From NCBI GenBank assembly GCA_017615355.1, contig JAGAAJ010000016.1:1-45748 (forward strand): a stretch of 45,748 nt of DNA. Reading direction: 5' to 3'. A program made the position numbers and the translations under genes. This stretch comes from Prevotella sp. GTDB taxonomy: Bacteria > Bacteroidota > Bacteroidia > Bacteroidales > Bacteroidaceae. How positions within the stretch are numbered: position 1 is the first letter of the stretch; every line of letters begins with the position of its first letter. The notes beneath the pieces are model-generated. The model searched no databases, was not told the origin of the DNA, and saw nothing but the letters and a program-made list of their open reading frames with translations. Below, piece by piece: positions 39,532-45,748 of the stretch.

Positions 39532-41024
39532 ATCAGATAGCACGCTCCTTTATTTTTGTAGCATTGGTGGTGGCCATCTTGTTGGCCTTGCATTTTTTGC
39601 CTAAGATGAAGTTAGGCGAGTCGGAGCTGCGCCGTGTCAATTTGCTTGGCGATATCCTCCCCGAATATTTGGAAGACGGCAACGGCCTGGGCATCATCCC
39701 TGATGTGCCTGAGCCTCCCAAGCCCATCACGGTGGTCACTCCTGTGTCTCCTGCCGATTCGCAGCAGACTGCTGCCCGTCCTGTCGTTGGTGACAATGTG
39801 CGCTTGCAGCCTACCGATACGACCGGTCTCGGCACCGTAGCCTATACACCCGTTGGTGATAGTGTTGCCGTTGTTGCTCCCGTGGCTGATCAGCCCGAGG
39901 GTGTCACGCCCATTCTTGATTATTCACAAGGACGTCCTGGCGGCATGTACTATTTCTACCAGCAACTGGCACGTGCCCGACAGCTGGGACGTCCGGTGCG
40001 CATCGCCTACTACGGCGACTCGTTCATCGAGGGTGATATCTTCTCACAGGACTTGCGCGAGCTGCTGCAGGATCAGTTTGGCGGCAGTGGAGTAGGGTGG
40101 GTCGACTGCGCCAGCCAGGTGCATGGTTTCCGCCAAAGTGTCAGCCACTCATTCAGTGGCATTACCGAATACGAGATTGTGAAGCGACCGTTCAGCAATG
40201 CCAATCAGGGTATTGCCCAGCGCTACTTTACGGCTTCCGATGGAGCCCGTATCACCTACAAGGGAGCCCGTGCCCGCCGTCATCAGAATCAATGGACGAA
40301 GGCCATCTTCTATCTCCGCAGCGATGGTGGCTGCAGGCTGCACACCACGATGAATGGCAGCGACAGTACCGTTGTCGATACCATTGTCGGAGCACCGCGT
40401 CTGCAGGCTATCGAGTGTCGTGACAGCGTGCCCTTGTCCTCCGTCAGCTACACCTTGCGTGCCATTGGCAGCGGTACGCTGTTCTATGGTGTGGCATTGG
40501 AGCCTGTAAGCGGTGTCGTGGTCGACAACTTCAGTATGCGCGGCTCGGCTGGCTATAACCTTTCGCAGATTCCTGCCGCCACATTGGCTCAGTTTGCCGC
40601 CTTGCGTCCCTATGACCTCATCGTGGTGCATTATGGTTTGAACGTTGCCAACAGCAGTCAGAGCAACTATTCCGGCTATACCCGCAACATGGGACAGGCC
40701 ATCGAGCACTTGCGCCAGGCCTATCCGCAGACCAGTATCCTTGTCGTAGGTATGCCTGACCGTGACCAGCGTTCCAGCAATGGACTGCACACGATGAAGG
40801 GAGTCGAGGCGCTGATAGCCTATCAGCAGATCATGGCCTCTGATCATGCCGTCAGTTTCTTCAACCTCTTCGAGGCGATGGGAGGCCGCGACAGTATGAA
40901 GGGCCTGGTGGAGCAGGGAATGGCCAACAAGGACTATACACACATCAACTTCAAGGGAGGCCGCCATCTGGCCCGCTTCCTCTTCGATGCCATCATGGCG
41001 GGATATCACAGCTATGGTTTTTAA
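39528..41024 (+). CDS. SGNH/GDSL-type hydrolase or acyltransferase, membrane-anchored
   Basis: A 498-residue protein. An N-terminal hydrophobic segment (SFIFVALVVAILLALHFLP) anchors or exports it. A Pro-rich linker of about 100 residues (DVPEPPKPITVVTPVSP) follows. The SGNH domain starts near residue 155: block I is YYGDSFIEGD with the Ser near 165, a Gly/Asn region is VVHYGLNVANSSQSNYS, and the catalytic Asp/His pair is DYTHINFKGGRHLA near 469-472. Together with the MBOAT gene 3 nt downstream it forms a typical extracytoplasmic O-acylation pair, in which the MBOAT protein moves acyl groups across the membrane and the SGNH protein transfers them to a glycan. The target glycan is unknown. Confidence 0.88.
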   Translation: MNQIARSFIFVALVVAILLALHFLPKMKLGESELRRVNLLGDILPEYLEDGNGLGIIPDVPEPPKPITVVTPVSPADSQQTAARPVVGDNVRLQPTDTTGLGTVAYTPVGDSVAVVAPVADQPEGVTPILDYSQGRPGGMYYFYQQLARARQLGRPVRIAYYGDSFIEGDIFSQDLRELLQDQFGGSGVGWVDCASQVHGFRQSVSHSFSGITEYEIVKRPFSNANQGIAQRYFTASDGARITYKGARARRHQNQWTKAIFYLRSDGGCRLHTTMNGSDSTVVDTIVGAPRLQAIECRDSVPLSSVSYTLRAIGSGTLFYGVALEPVSGVVVDNFSMRGSAGYNLSQIPAATLAQFAALRPYDLIVVHYGLNVANSSQSNYSGYTRNMGQAIEHLRQAYPQTSILVVGMPDRDQRSSNGLHTMKGVEALIAYQQIMASDHAVSFFNLFEAMGGRDSMKGLVEQGMANKDYTHINFKGGRHLARFLFDAIMAGYHSYGF

Positions 41025-41027
41025 GAG

Positions 41028-42500
41028 ATGATTGACAGGATACTTGAACAACTGACATACAACCCCGAGGAGCCGATGATATTCTCGTCGGGACTCTTCC
41101 TGATGCTTTTCCTGGGCTTCACGTTCTGCTATATGCTGATGCAGCATACAAGGACGTTGCGCCTGCTCTTTGTCACAGCCTTCAGCTATTACTTCTACTA
41201 TAAGTCCAGCGGCTTCTATTTCTTCCTGCTGGCCGTGGTCACGCTGAGCGACTACTTCATCGCCGGCCGTGTGTCGAAGTCACAGTCGAAGTCACTCAGG
41301 AAATGGCTTGTCTTCCTCTCGCTATTGGTTGACCTGGGTCTGCTGGCCTATTTCAAGTACACCAATTTCTTTGCCGGCATGTGGGCGCAGATGGTGGGCT
41401 CCAACTTCCAGCCGTGGGACATCTTCCTGCCTGTGGGCATCTCGTTCTTCACCTTCCAGTCGATGTCGTATGTCATCGACGTCTATCGTGGCGACCTGAA
41501 GCCTTTGCCCTCGCTCTTGGACTATGCCTTCTACGTGTCGTTCTTCCCCCAGCTGGTGGCAGGCCCTATCGTCCGTGCACGTGACTTTGCTCCGCAGATA
41601 CGCAAGCCGCTTGAGGTGACCAACGACATGTTTGCCCGTGGTGTCTTCTTCATCACTATCGGACTGTTCAAGAAGGCCGTCATCAGCGACTACATCTCGC
41701 TGAACTTCGTCGACCGTATCTTCGACAACCCCTCGCTCTATACCGGCGTGGAGAACCTGCTGGGAGCCTATGGCTATGCCATGCAGATCTACTGCGACTT
41801 CTCGGGCTATTCCGATATGGCTATCGGCATCGCCCTGCTGCTCGGCTTCCGCTTCCCCATGAACTTCAACGCGCCCTATACGTCGCAGAGCATCACCGAC
41901 TTCTGGCGGCGTTGGCATATCTCGCTCTCCTCGTGGATTCGCGACTATATCTACATCTCCCTCGGCGGCAACCGCAAGGGCAAGGTGCGGCAATACATCA
42001 ACCTCATCATCACGATGCTCTTGGGCGGACTATGGCACGGTGCCAGCCTCAACTTCGTGGCGTGGGGCGGTATGCACGGCGTGGCTCTCGCCATCCATAA
42101 GTGGATGCGTGAGCACATCTTCCACCACGACAAGCATTATGTGAGCCACGGCCTGAGAAAGGCCATAGCCGTGCTGCTGACCTTCCACTTCGTTGTCTTC
42201 TGCTGGATATTCTTCCGCAACCACACCTTCGACGATTCGTGGATCATGATCACGAAGATCTTCACCGAGTTCCATCCCGAGGTGTTCATGCAGGTTGTCG
42301 AGGGCTACTGGGTAGTGTTTGCGATGATAGCCTTCGGCTACCTCACCCATTTCATCCCCGACCGTTGGAACGAGGGCTGCATCGGCCTGGTGCGTCGAGG
42401 CGGCGTCATCGTCGCAGCCTTGCTCGTCGCCATCGTCATCTTCATCGTCATTCAGGTGAAGAGCAGCGAGATACAGCCGTTCATCTATTTCCAGTTCTGA
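41028..42500 (+). CDS. MBOAT-family O-acyltransferase (AlgI/DltB-like)
   Basis: A 490-residue polytopic membrane protein with about 10-12 hydrophobic segments. Family signatures are YYFYYKSSGFYFFLLAVV, LLAYFKYTNFFAG, LPVGISFFTFQSMSYVIDVY, QIYCDFSGYSDMAIGIALLLGF, DFWRRWHISLSSWIRDYIYI, and the catalytic His near residue 337 in GGLWHGASLNFVAWGG. In AlgI and DltB, relatives of this protein, the conserved His is essential for acyl transfer. It ends the TetR-SGNH-MBOAT operon. ispE follows after 58 bp with its own promoter. Confidence 0.95.
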   Translation: MIDRILEQLTYNPEEPMIFSSGLFLMLFLGFTFCYMLMQHTRTLRLLFVTAFSYYFYYKSSGFYFFLLAVVTLSDYFIAGRVSKSQSKSLRKWLVFLSLLVDLGLLAYFKYTNFFAGMWAQMVGSNFQPWDIFLPVGISFFTFQSMSYVIDVYRGDLKPLPSLLDYAFYVSFFPQLVAGPIVRARDFAPQIRKPLEVTNDMFARGVFFITIGLFKKAVISDYISLNFVDRIFDNPSLYTGVENLLGAYGYAMQIYCDFSGYSDMAIGIALLLGFRFPMNFNAPYTSQSITDFWRRWHISLSSWIRDYIYISLGGNRKGKVRQYINLIITMLLGGLWHGASLNFVAWGGMHGVALAIHKWMREHIFHHDKHYVSHGLRKAIAVLLTFHFVVFCWIFFRNHTFDDSWIMITKIFTEFHPEVFMQVVEGYWVVFAMIAFGYLTHFIPDRWNEGCIGLVRRGGVIVAALLVAIVIFIVIQVKSSEIQPFIYFQF

Positions 42501-42522
42501 CCAGCAGAAAAATCCGATTTTC

Positions 42523-42554
42523 TTTGGTGCTTCTTGCGTTTTTTACTACTTTTG
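42523..42554 (+). promoter_or_regulatory. ispE promoter (leaderless configuration)
   Basis: TTTG (42523-42526), exactly 20 bp, TACTTTTG (42547-42554). The ATG follows after only four bases (CACC), the same arrangement as rlmN. Confidence 0.8.
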
Positions 42555-42558
42555 CACC

Positions 42559-43395
42559 ATGATACTCTTCCCTCAGGCAAAGATTAATTTGGGCCTTAAC
42601 GTCGTGGCCAAGCGTGCCGACGGCTATCATGACCTGGAGACGGTGTTCTTTCCCGTGCCGCTCTGCGATGCCCTGGAGGTACAGCCGATGGACGGGAAGT
42701 TCCCGTCGTCCACCGGTTGCGATCTCAAGGTGACGGGCATCAGCGTGGAGGGCGACGAACAGAAAAACCTCGTGGTGAAAGCCTACAACATGCTGAAGCA
42801 GGACTTTCCTGACCTCGCGCGCGTACATATTCATCTTCATAAGGTCATCCCCACACAGGCCGGTATGGGTGGCGGCAGCAGCGACTGTGCCTCCATGCTG
42901 CTGTTGATGAACGAGCTGGCACAGCTGGGACTGACGCAGCAGCAGCTCATCGATCGTGCTGCCCGTCTTGGTGCCGACTGCCCCATCTTCATCATCAACC
43001 GTCCAGCTTATGCCGAGGGTATCGGCGAGCGTCTGCAACCCGTCGACCTCGATCTGAGCGGCTGGCTGCTCGCCGTTGTCCGTCCCAATATCTCCGTTTC
43101 CACCAAGGAGGCTTTCTCGCTCATCACACCCAAGCGACCATCCCGCAACTGCCGCGACATCGTCATGTCCCTTCCTGTTGAGGAGTGGCGCGATGTGCTG
43201 GAGAACGACTTCGAGCAGAGCGTCTTCGCCATCCATCCCGAGATAGGCCAGATAAAGTCGCGCCTCTATGAACTGGGTGCCGCCTATAGTGCCATGAGCG
43301 GCAGCGGCAGCGCCGTCTTCGGCCTTTTCCGTCAGCCTGTCGACCTGCAGTCGCATTTCCCAGGGATGTTCACCCGTTTACTGGAACTATCATAA
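42559..43395 (+). CDS. ispE: 4-diphosphocytidyl-2-C-methyl-D-erythritol kinase
   Basis: GHMP-family kinase of the MEP isoprenoid pathway, phosphorylating CDP-ME at the 2-position. The N-terminal signature is FPQAKINLGLNVVAKRADGYHDLETVF with Lys9 and the Tyr-His pair. The ATP loop PTQAGMGGGSSD is near residues 98-109, with the catalytic Asp in DCPIFI near 137, and the C-terminal motif is MSGSGSAVFGLF. The length of 278 is normal. The promoter ends four bases before the ATG, so the mRNA is expected to be leaderless. The small coiled-coil gene follows 16 nt after the stop. Confidence 0.96.
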   Translation: MILFPQAKINLGLNVVAKRADGYHDLETVFFPVPLCDALEVQPMDGKFPSSTGCDLKVTGISVEGDEQKNLVVKAYNMLKQDFPDLARVHIHLHKVIPTQAGMGGGSSDCASMLLLMNELAQLGLTQQQLIDRAARLGADCPIFIINRPAYAEGIGERLQPVDLDLSGWLLAVVRPNISVSTKEAFSLITPKRPSRNCRDIVMSLPVEEWRDVLENDFEQSVFAIHPEIGQIKSRLYELGAAYSAMSGSGSAVFGLFRQPVDLQSHFPGMFTRLLELS

Positions 43396-43411
43396 CAACA
43401 GACCCTTTTAC

Positions 43412-43798
43412 ATGTTTAACCATAAATACAAGAAAATGAAAAAGATGATGATGATGGGAGCCGTCTTGGCAATGTCGCTGATGATGGCTCAGGGCGTACA
43501 GGCCCGTATCGATTCTGACGTGACCAGTCCTGTGACGGGCGTTGACCAGGATTTCCAGCAGGCTGCCGATGTCAAGAAGAAGGAAGCCAAGCTCCTTGCT
43601 AAAGCTGATAAGGCCAAGAAAGAGCTGGAGAAGGCCGAGAAGGCTTTCGAGAAGGCCAAGGAGAAGGCTGAGAAGGCCAAGGAGAAGGCCGAGAAGGCTC
43701 TCAAGGATGCCGAGAAGGCCGAGAAAGACCTTGAGAAGGCCCGCAAGAAGGCAGAGGATCTGCAGGAAGAGGCCAACAAGATTCTTCAGGGCGAGTAG
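43412..43798 (+). CDS. Small exported coiled-coil protein (Lys/Glu/Ala heptads)
   Basis: A 128-residue protein (120 if translation starts at 43436). It has an N-terminal signal-like segment KKMMMMGAVLAMSLMMAQGVQA. Residues about 53-124 are an almost perfect heptad array (EKAEKAF, EKAKEKA, EKAKEKA, EKALKDA, EKAEKDL, EKARKKA), so a single long helix or coiled coil is expected in the periplasm. The DNA under the heptads is a degenerate 21-bp tandem repeat. No family was identified; such proteins can be structural spacers, but a role cannot be assigned. It probably shares the ispE transcript, which ends in the terminator at 43825. Confidence 0.75.
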   Translation: MFNHKYKKMKKMMMMGAVLAMSLMMAQGVQARIDSDVTSPVTGVDQDFQQAADVKKKEAKLLAKADKAKKELEKAEKAFEKAKEKAEKAKEKAEKALKDAEKAEKDLEKARKKAEDLQEEANKILQGE

Positions 43799-43824
43799 CA
43801 GAGAGGACACCGTTGTATTTAACG

Positions 43825-43870
43825 ACTCCGGAGCCTCCAAATTTTCATAAGGAGGCTCCGGAGTATTTTT
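43825..43870 (+). terminator. Terminator made of GGAGGCTCC repeat units, locus 2
   Basis: A perfect 14-bp inverted repeat (ACTCCGGAGCCTCC at 43825-43838 and its complement at 43851-43864) with a 12-nt A/T loop, followed by A and T6. This fits an intrinsic terminator for ispE and the coiled-coil gene. Confidence 0.85.
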
Positions 43871-43904
43871 TGGAGGCTCCGCAGTTTTTTTTCGAGCCTC
43901 CAAA
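43869..43904. repeat. Second GGAGGCTCC-type hairpin, locus 2
   Basis: A perfect 11-bp stem (TTTGGAGGCTC at 43869-43879 with GAGCCTCCAAA at 43894-43904) and a 14-nt loop containing T8. It is adjacent to the first hairpin and shares its core, so alternative pairings between the four arms are possible. It lies 26 bp past the nuoN stop on the minus strand. Confidence 0.8.
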
Positions 43905-43929
43905 TTTCTTACGCAAATTCTTCGTACGA

Positions 43930-45372
43930 CTACATGCCTGCTGCGTTGGCAATCCATTGGTAGATGCAGGAGCAGATGCCGAAGAGGACAATGCCTACGG
44001 TGCAGATGGCGAGTGAGGTGTTGATGGCCTTGCCATGGGCAAAAGCGGGTAGGGGATTGTCTTCCTTGCGGATGTACATGGCCTTCACGATGAGCAGGTA
44101 GTAGTACAAGCTCACTACGGTGTTGACCAATGCCACGAACACCACGAAGTAGGGCCAGAAAGGATGTGCATCCTGACCTTGTACGCCAGCCATGAAGACG
44201 AAGAACTTCGAGAACATACCTGCGAAGGGTGGGATGCCTGCCAGCGAGAAGAGGGCGATGGTCATGATGAACGCCAGCTTCGGGTTGGTCTGGTAGAGAC
44301 CGTTGTAGGCACTCATCTGCGTGCCTGCGCCAGCCTTGTGCTCCACAGCGCTGATAACAGAGAATACCGACATGTTGGCTACGACATAGACGAGGACGTA
44401 GAACGTGAGGGCGGTCTGCGACGTGGCAGCATCGGCACCGATGACAGCAAGCATGATGTAGCCAGCCTGTGAGATGGACGAGAAGGCCATGAATCGCTTC
44501 AGTTCCGTCTGGCGGATGGCCATGAGGTTGCCCACGGTGATGGTAAGCATGATAACCACCCAGAGCATGGGCTGCCAGTAGTGGATCATCGAGCCGAAGA
44601 CCTTCGTGAGGATGATGGCCAGCGTCAGCGTGGCGGCACCTTTCGAGACAACGCTCAGATAACCGGTGACAGGCGTCGGGGCTCCCTGATAGGTGTCGGC
44701 CGTCCAGAAGTGGAAGGGCACGAGGGAAATCTTGAAGCCTAGGCCGCTGAAGAAGAACACCATACCGATGATGCTGAGAGGCTTGGCGCTTATGACTGCA
44801 GCGACATTGTCGAAGTAGAGGCTGCCCGTAGCGGCGTAGATGAACGAAATGCCGAAGAGCATCACGCCACTTGAGAACGTAGCGATGAGGATGTATTTGG
44901 CAGCTGCCTCGGCGCTGTCCTTTTTCTTCTTGTCAAGAGCCACCATACATGCCAGAGGCACGGAAGCCATTTCCAATCCAAGGAAGAACATCAGGAACGA
45001 GCCGCTCGAAAGCATCATATACATACCGAGCAGGGTGCTCAGCAGCAACATGTAGTATTCGCCTTCATAACGCCTGTTGGACTCTAACCATGCCTGCGAC
45101 ATAATCATCACAATTACCGTACCGACGGTGAGAATGACCTTCATTACGTTGGCAATCTGCGAGGTGACATAGATGCCACCGAAAGCCTCTGTCGGTTCTC
45201 CCATCAATGCAATACGTACAGGCAGGACAACTGTCAGTGCAATCGTTACTGCAGAGAGCACGTCGTGTTTCTTCTCGCTTTTGTGCATGATGAAATCCAA
45301 CACAAACACAACTATCAGAATCAACACGAGGTAGAACTCTGGAATCATATTCAAAAATTGACTGTAATTCAT
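43930..45372 (-). CDS. nuoN: NADH-quinone oxidoreductase subunit N
   Basis: Proton-pumping antiporter-like membrane subunit of respiratory complex I. The 480 residues form about 14 hydrophobic helices. Family motifs include FLMFFLGLEMASVPLACMVA with the conserved Glu, KYILIATFSSGVMLFG, GLGFKISLVPFHFWTADTY with the conserved Lys, GAPTPVTGYLSVVSKGAAT, FMAFSSISQAGYIML and LFSLAGIPPFAGMFSKF. It is preceded by the end of nuoM with an 18-nt gap, matching the usual gene order at the end of nuo operons. Translation starts from an AGGAGG site, unusual in this window. Confidence 0.96.
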   Translation of the reverse strand: MNYSQFLNMIPEFYLVLILIVVFVLDFIMHKSEKKHDVLSAVTIALTVVLPVRIALMGEPTEAFGGIYVTSQIANVMKVILTVGTVIVMIMSQAWLESNRRYEGEYYMLLLSTLLGMYMMLSSGSFLMFFLGLEMASVPLACMVALDKKKKDSAEAAAKYILIATFSSGVMLFGISFIYAATGSLYFDNVAAVISAKPLSIIGMVFFFSGLGFKISLVPFHFWTADTYQGAPTPVTGYLSVVSKGAATLTLAIILTKVFGSMIHYWQPMLWVVIMLTITVGNLMAIRQTELKRFMAFSSISQAGYIMLAVIGADAATSQTALTFYVLVYVVANMSVFSVISAVEHKAGAGTQMSAYNGLYQTNPKLAFIMTIALFSLAGIPPFAGMFSKFFVFMAGVQGQDAHPFWPYFVVFVALVNTVVSLYYYLLIVKAMYIRKEDNPLPAFAHGKAINTSLAICTVGIVLFGICSCIYQWIANAAGM

Positions 45373-45380
45373 TTCTTTGT

Positions 45381-45386
45381 CCTCCT
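45381..45386 (-). promoter_or_regulatory. Strong Shine-Dalgarno site before nuoN
   Basis: AGGAGG on the minus strand, 8 nt before the nuoN ATG. Most other genes in the window lack such a site, as is usual in Bacteroidota. Confidence 0.75.
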
Positions 45387-45390
45387 AACT

Positions 45391-45748
45391 TTACATGACA
45401 CCAATGGATTGTAAGATTGAGCCTGCACTCGGCGAGATGACGTTGCTCACCCAGAAGGGGAATGTACCTAGGCCTGCCACACAGAAGATAAGGCAGATGA
45501 CGGCGACACGCTCGTCCCAAGTGGCATCGGTCAGCTCGAGGAAGTGCTTGTTCTCGACATTTCCGTAGAGTATCTTGCCGACGACACGCAGGATGTAGAC
45601 TGCGGTGACAACAATAGACATACAGGCTATGATGGTAGCCACCATGCGGAAGCCAATGTTCGGGTCGCCGGCAACGGGGTCGGCTCCGAAGGCACCTACG
45701 AAGATGGTCATCTCAGCAATGAAGCCCGAGAAGCCCGGCAGGCCGAGG
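45391..45748 (-). CDS. nuoM: NADH-quinone oxidoreductase subunit M, C-terminal part (runs off the right edge)
   Basis: About 118 codons at the 3' end of the gene are present. The reading frame is open to the window edge and begins with LGLPGFSGFIAEMTIFVGAF, the conserved NuoM segment (GLPGxSGF). Two hydrophobic helices follow (MVATIIACMSIVVTAVYILR, VICLIFCVAGLGTFPFWV), with ILYGNVENKHF between them. The protein ends ILQSIGVM. It precedes nuoN in the complex I operon; the 5' part lies outside the window. Confidence 0.93.
   Translation of the reverse strand, partial: LGLPGFSGFIAEMTIFVGAFGADPVAGDPNIGFRMVATIIACMSIVVTAVYILRVVGKILYGNVENKHFLELTDATWDERVAVICLIFCVAGLGTFPFWVSNVISPSAGSILQSIGVM

Noticed and set aside
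40149-41147. 332-codon open frame antisense to the SGNH gene
   Set aside because: Shadow of a gene with clear catalytic motifs; it runs across the SGNH-MBOAT junction.
27474-42604. 15-bp identical word TTGGGCCTTAACGTC at 27475 and in ispE near 42590
   Set aside because: A match of this length is expected by chance about once or twice in a window of this size, and the surroundings differ.
42481-43356. 291-codon open frame antisense to ispE
   Set aside because: ispE motifs are complete; the antisense product shows no family features.

Overview
The window looks like a chromosomal segment from a member of Bacteroidota, order Bacteroidales, most likely Prevotellaceae. The evidence is internal. 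Many genes are preceded by the Bacteroidota promoter pattern (TTTG, 19-20 bp, TAnnTTTG), and most starts lack a Shine-Dalgarno sequence. The families present (DUF4421, DUF4450, AsnA, PL11 and GH3 with a type IX-like C-terminal tail, long SerB with regulatory domains) are typical of that group. Species cannot be fixed from sequence alone. No rRNA, tRNA or CRISPR array was seen.

Layout. 1-133: 5' end of a probable ISL3-type transposase running off the left edge. 393-5452 (minus): rlmN, pdxA, a YiiX-like hydrolase, pgk and a DUF3298-type lipoprotein, closely spaced. 5607-8969 (plus): phospho-sugar mutase and dnaB. 9016-10693 (minus): an RsbW-like kinase, a STAS antagonist and a soluble histidine kinase, forming a partner-switching module. 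10793-11830 (minus): asnA. 12151-19164 (plus): a large PL11 rhamnogalacturonan lyase with autotransporter-type repeats, and a GH3 glycosidase. 19225-27336 (minus): a seven-gene operon encoding a TolC/HlyD/two-ABC-2-permease exporter, bracketed by two paralogous secreted proteins and ending with a DUF4421 protein; it has no ATPase gene. 27710-31616 (minus): ruvC, a tandem ABC ATPase, serB and a type II pantothenate kinase. 31726-36250 (plus): a receiver-histidine kinase, a candidate small RNA, a 55-residue membrane protein and a DUF4450 protein. 36341-38216 (plus): a zinc peptidase and a TraB/GumN protein. 38271-38783 (minus): a DUF3237 protein, divergent from a TetR-SGNH-MBOAT operon (38914-42500, plus). 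42559-43798 (plus): ispE and a secreted coiled-coil protein. 43930-45748 (minus): nuoN and the end of nuoM.

Two themes stand out. First, small repeat elements sit inside reading frames and are translated: a GC-rich hairpin element in tolC and in one of the flanking paralogs, in opposite orientations, and a GAGGTGTGAGG-type minisatellite in the tandem ABC ATPase and apparently in rlmN. A separate GGAGGCTCC hairpin family occupies two intergenic regions. Second, several genes (rlmN, ispE, ruvC, the 55-residue gene) have promoters so close to the start codon that their mRNAs should be leaderless or nearly so.

The best candidate for an undescribed system is the exporter operon with its flanking paralogs. 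The next are the partner-switching module with its own histidine kinase, the TetR-SGNH-MBOAT operon with a palindromic candidate operator, and the candidate small RNA at about 33016-33107.
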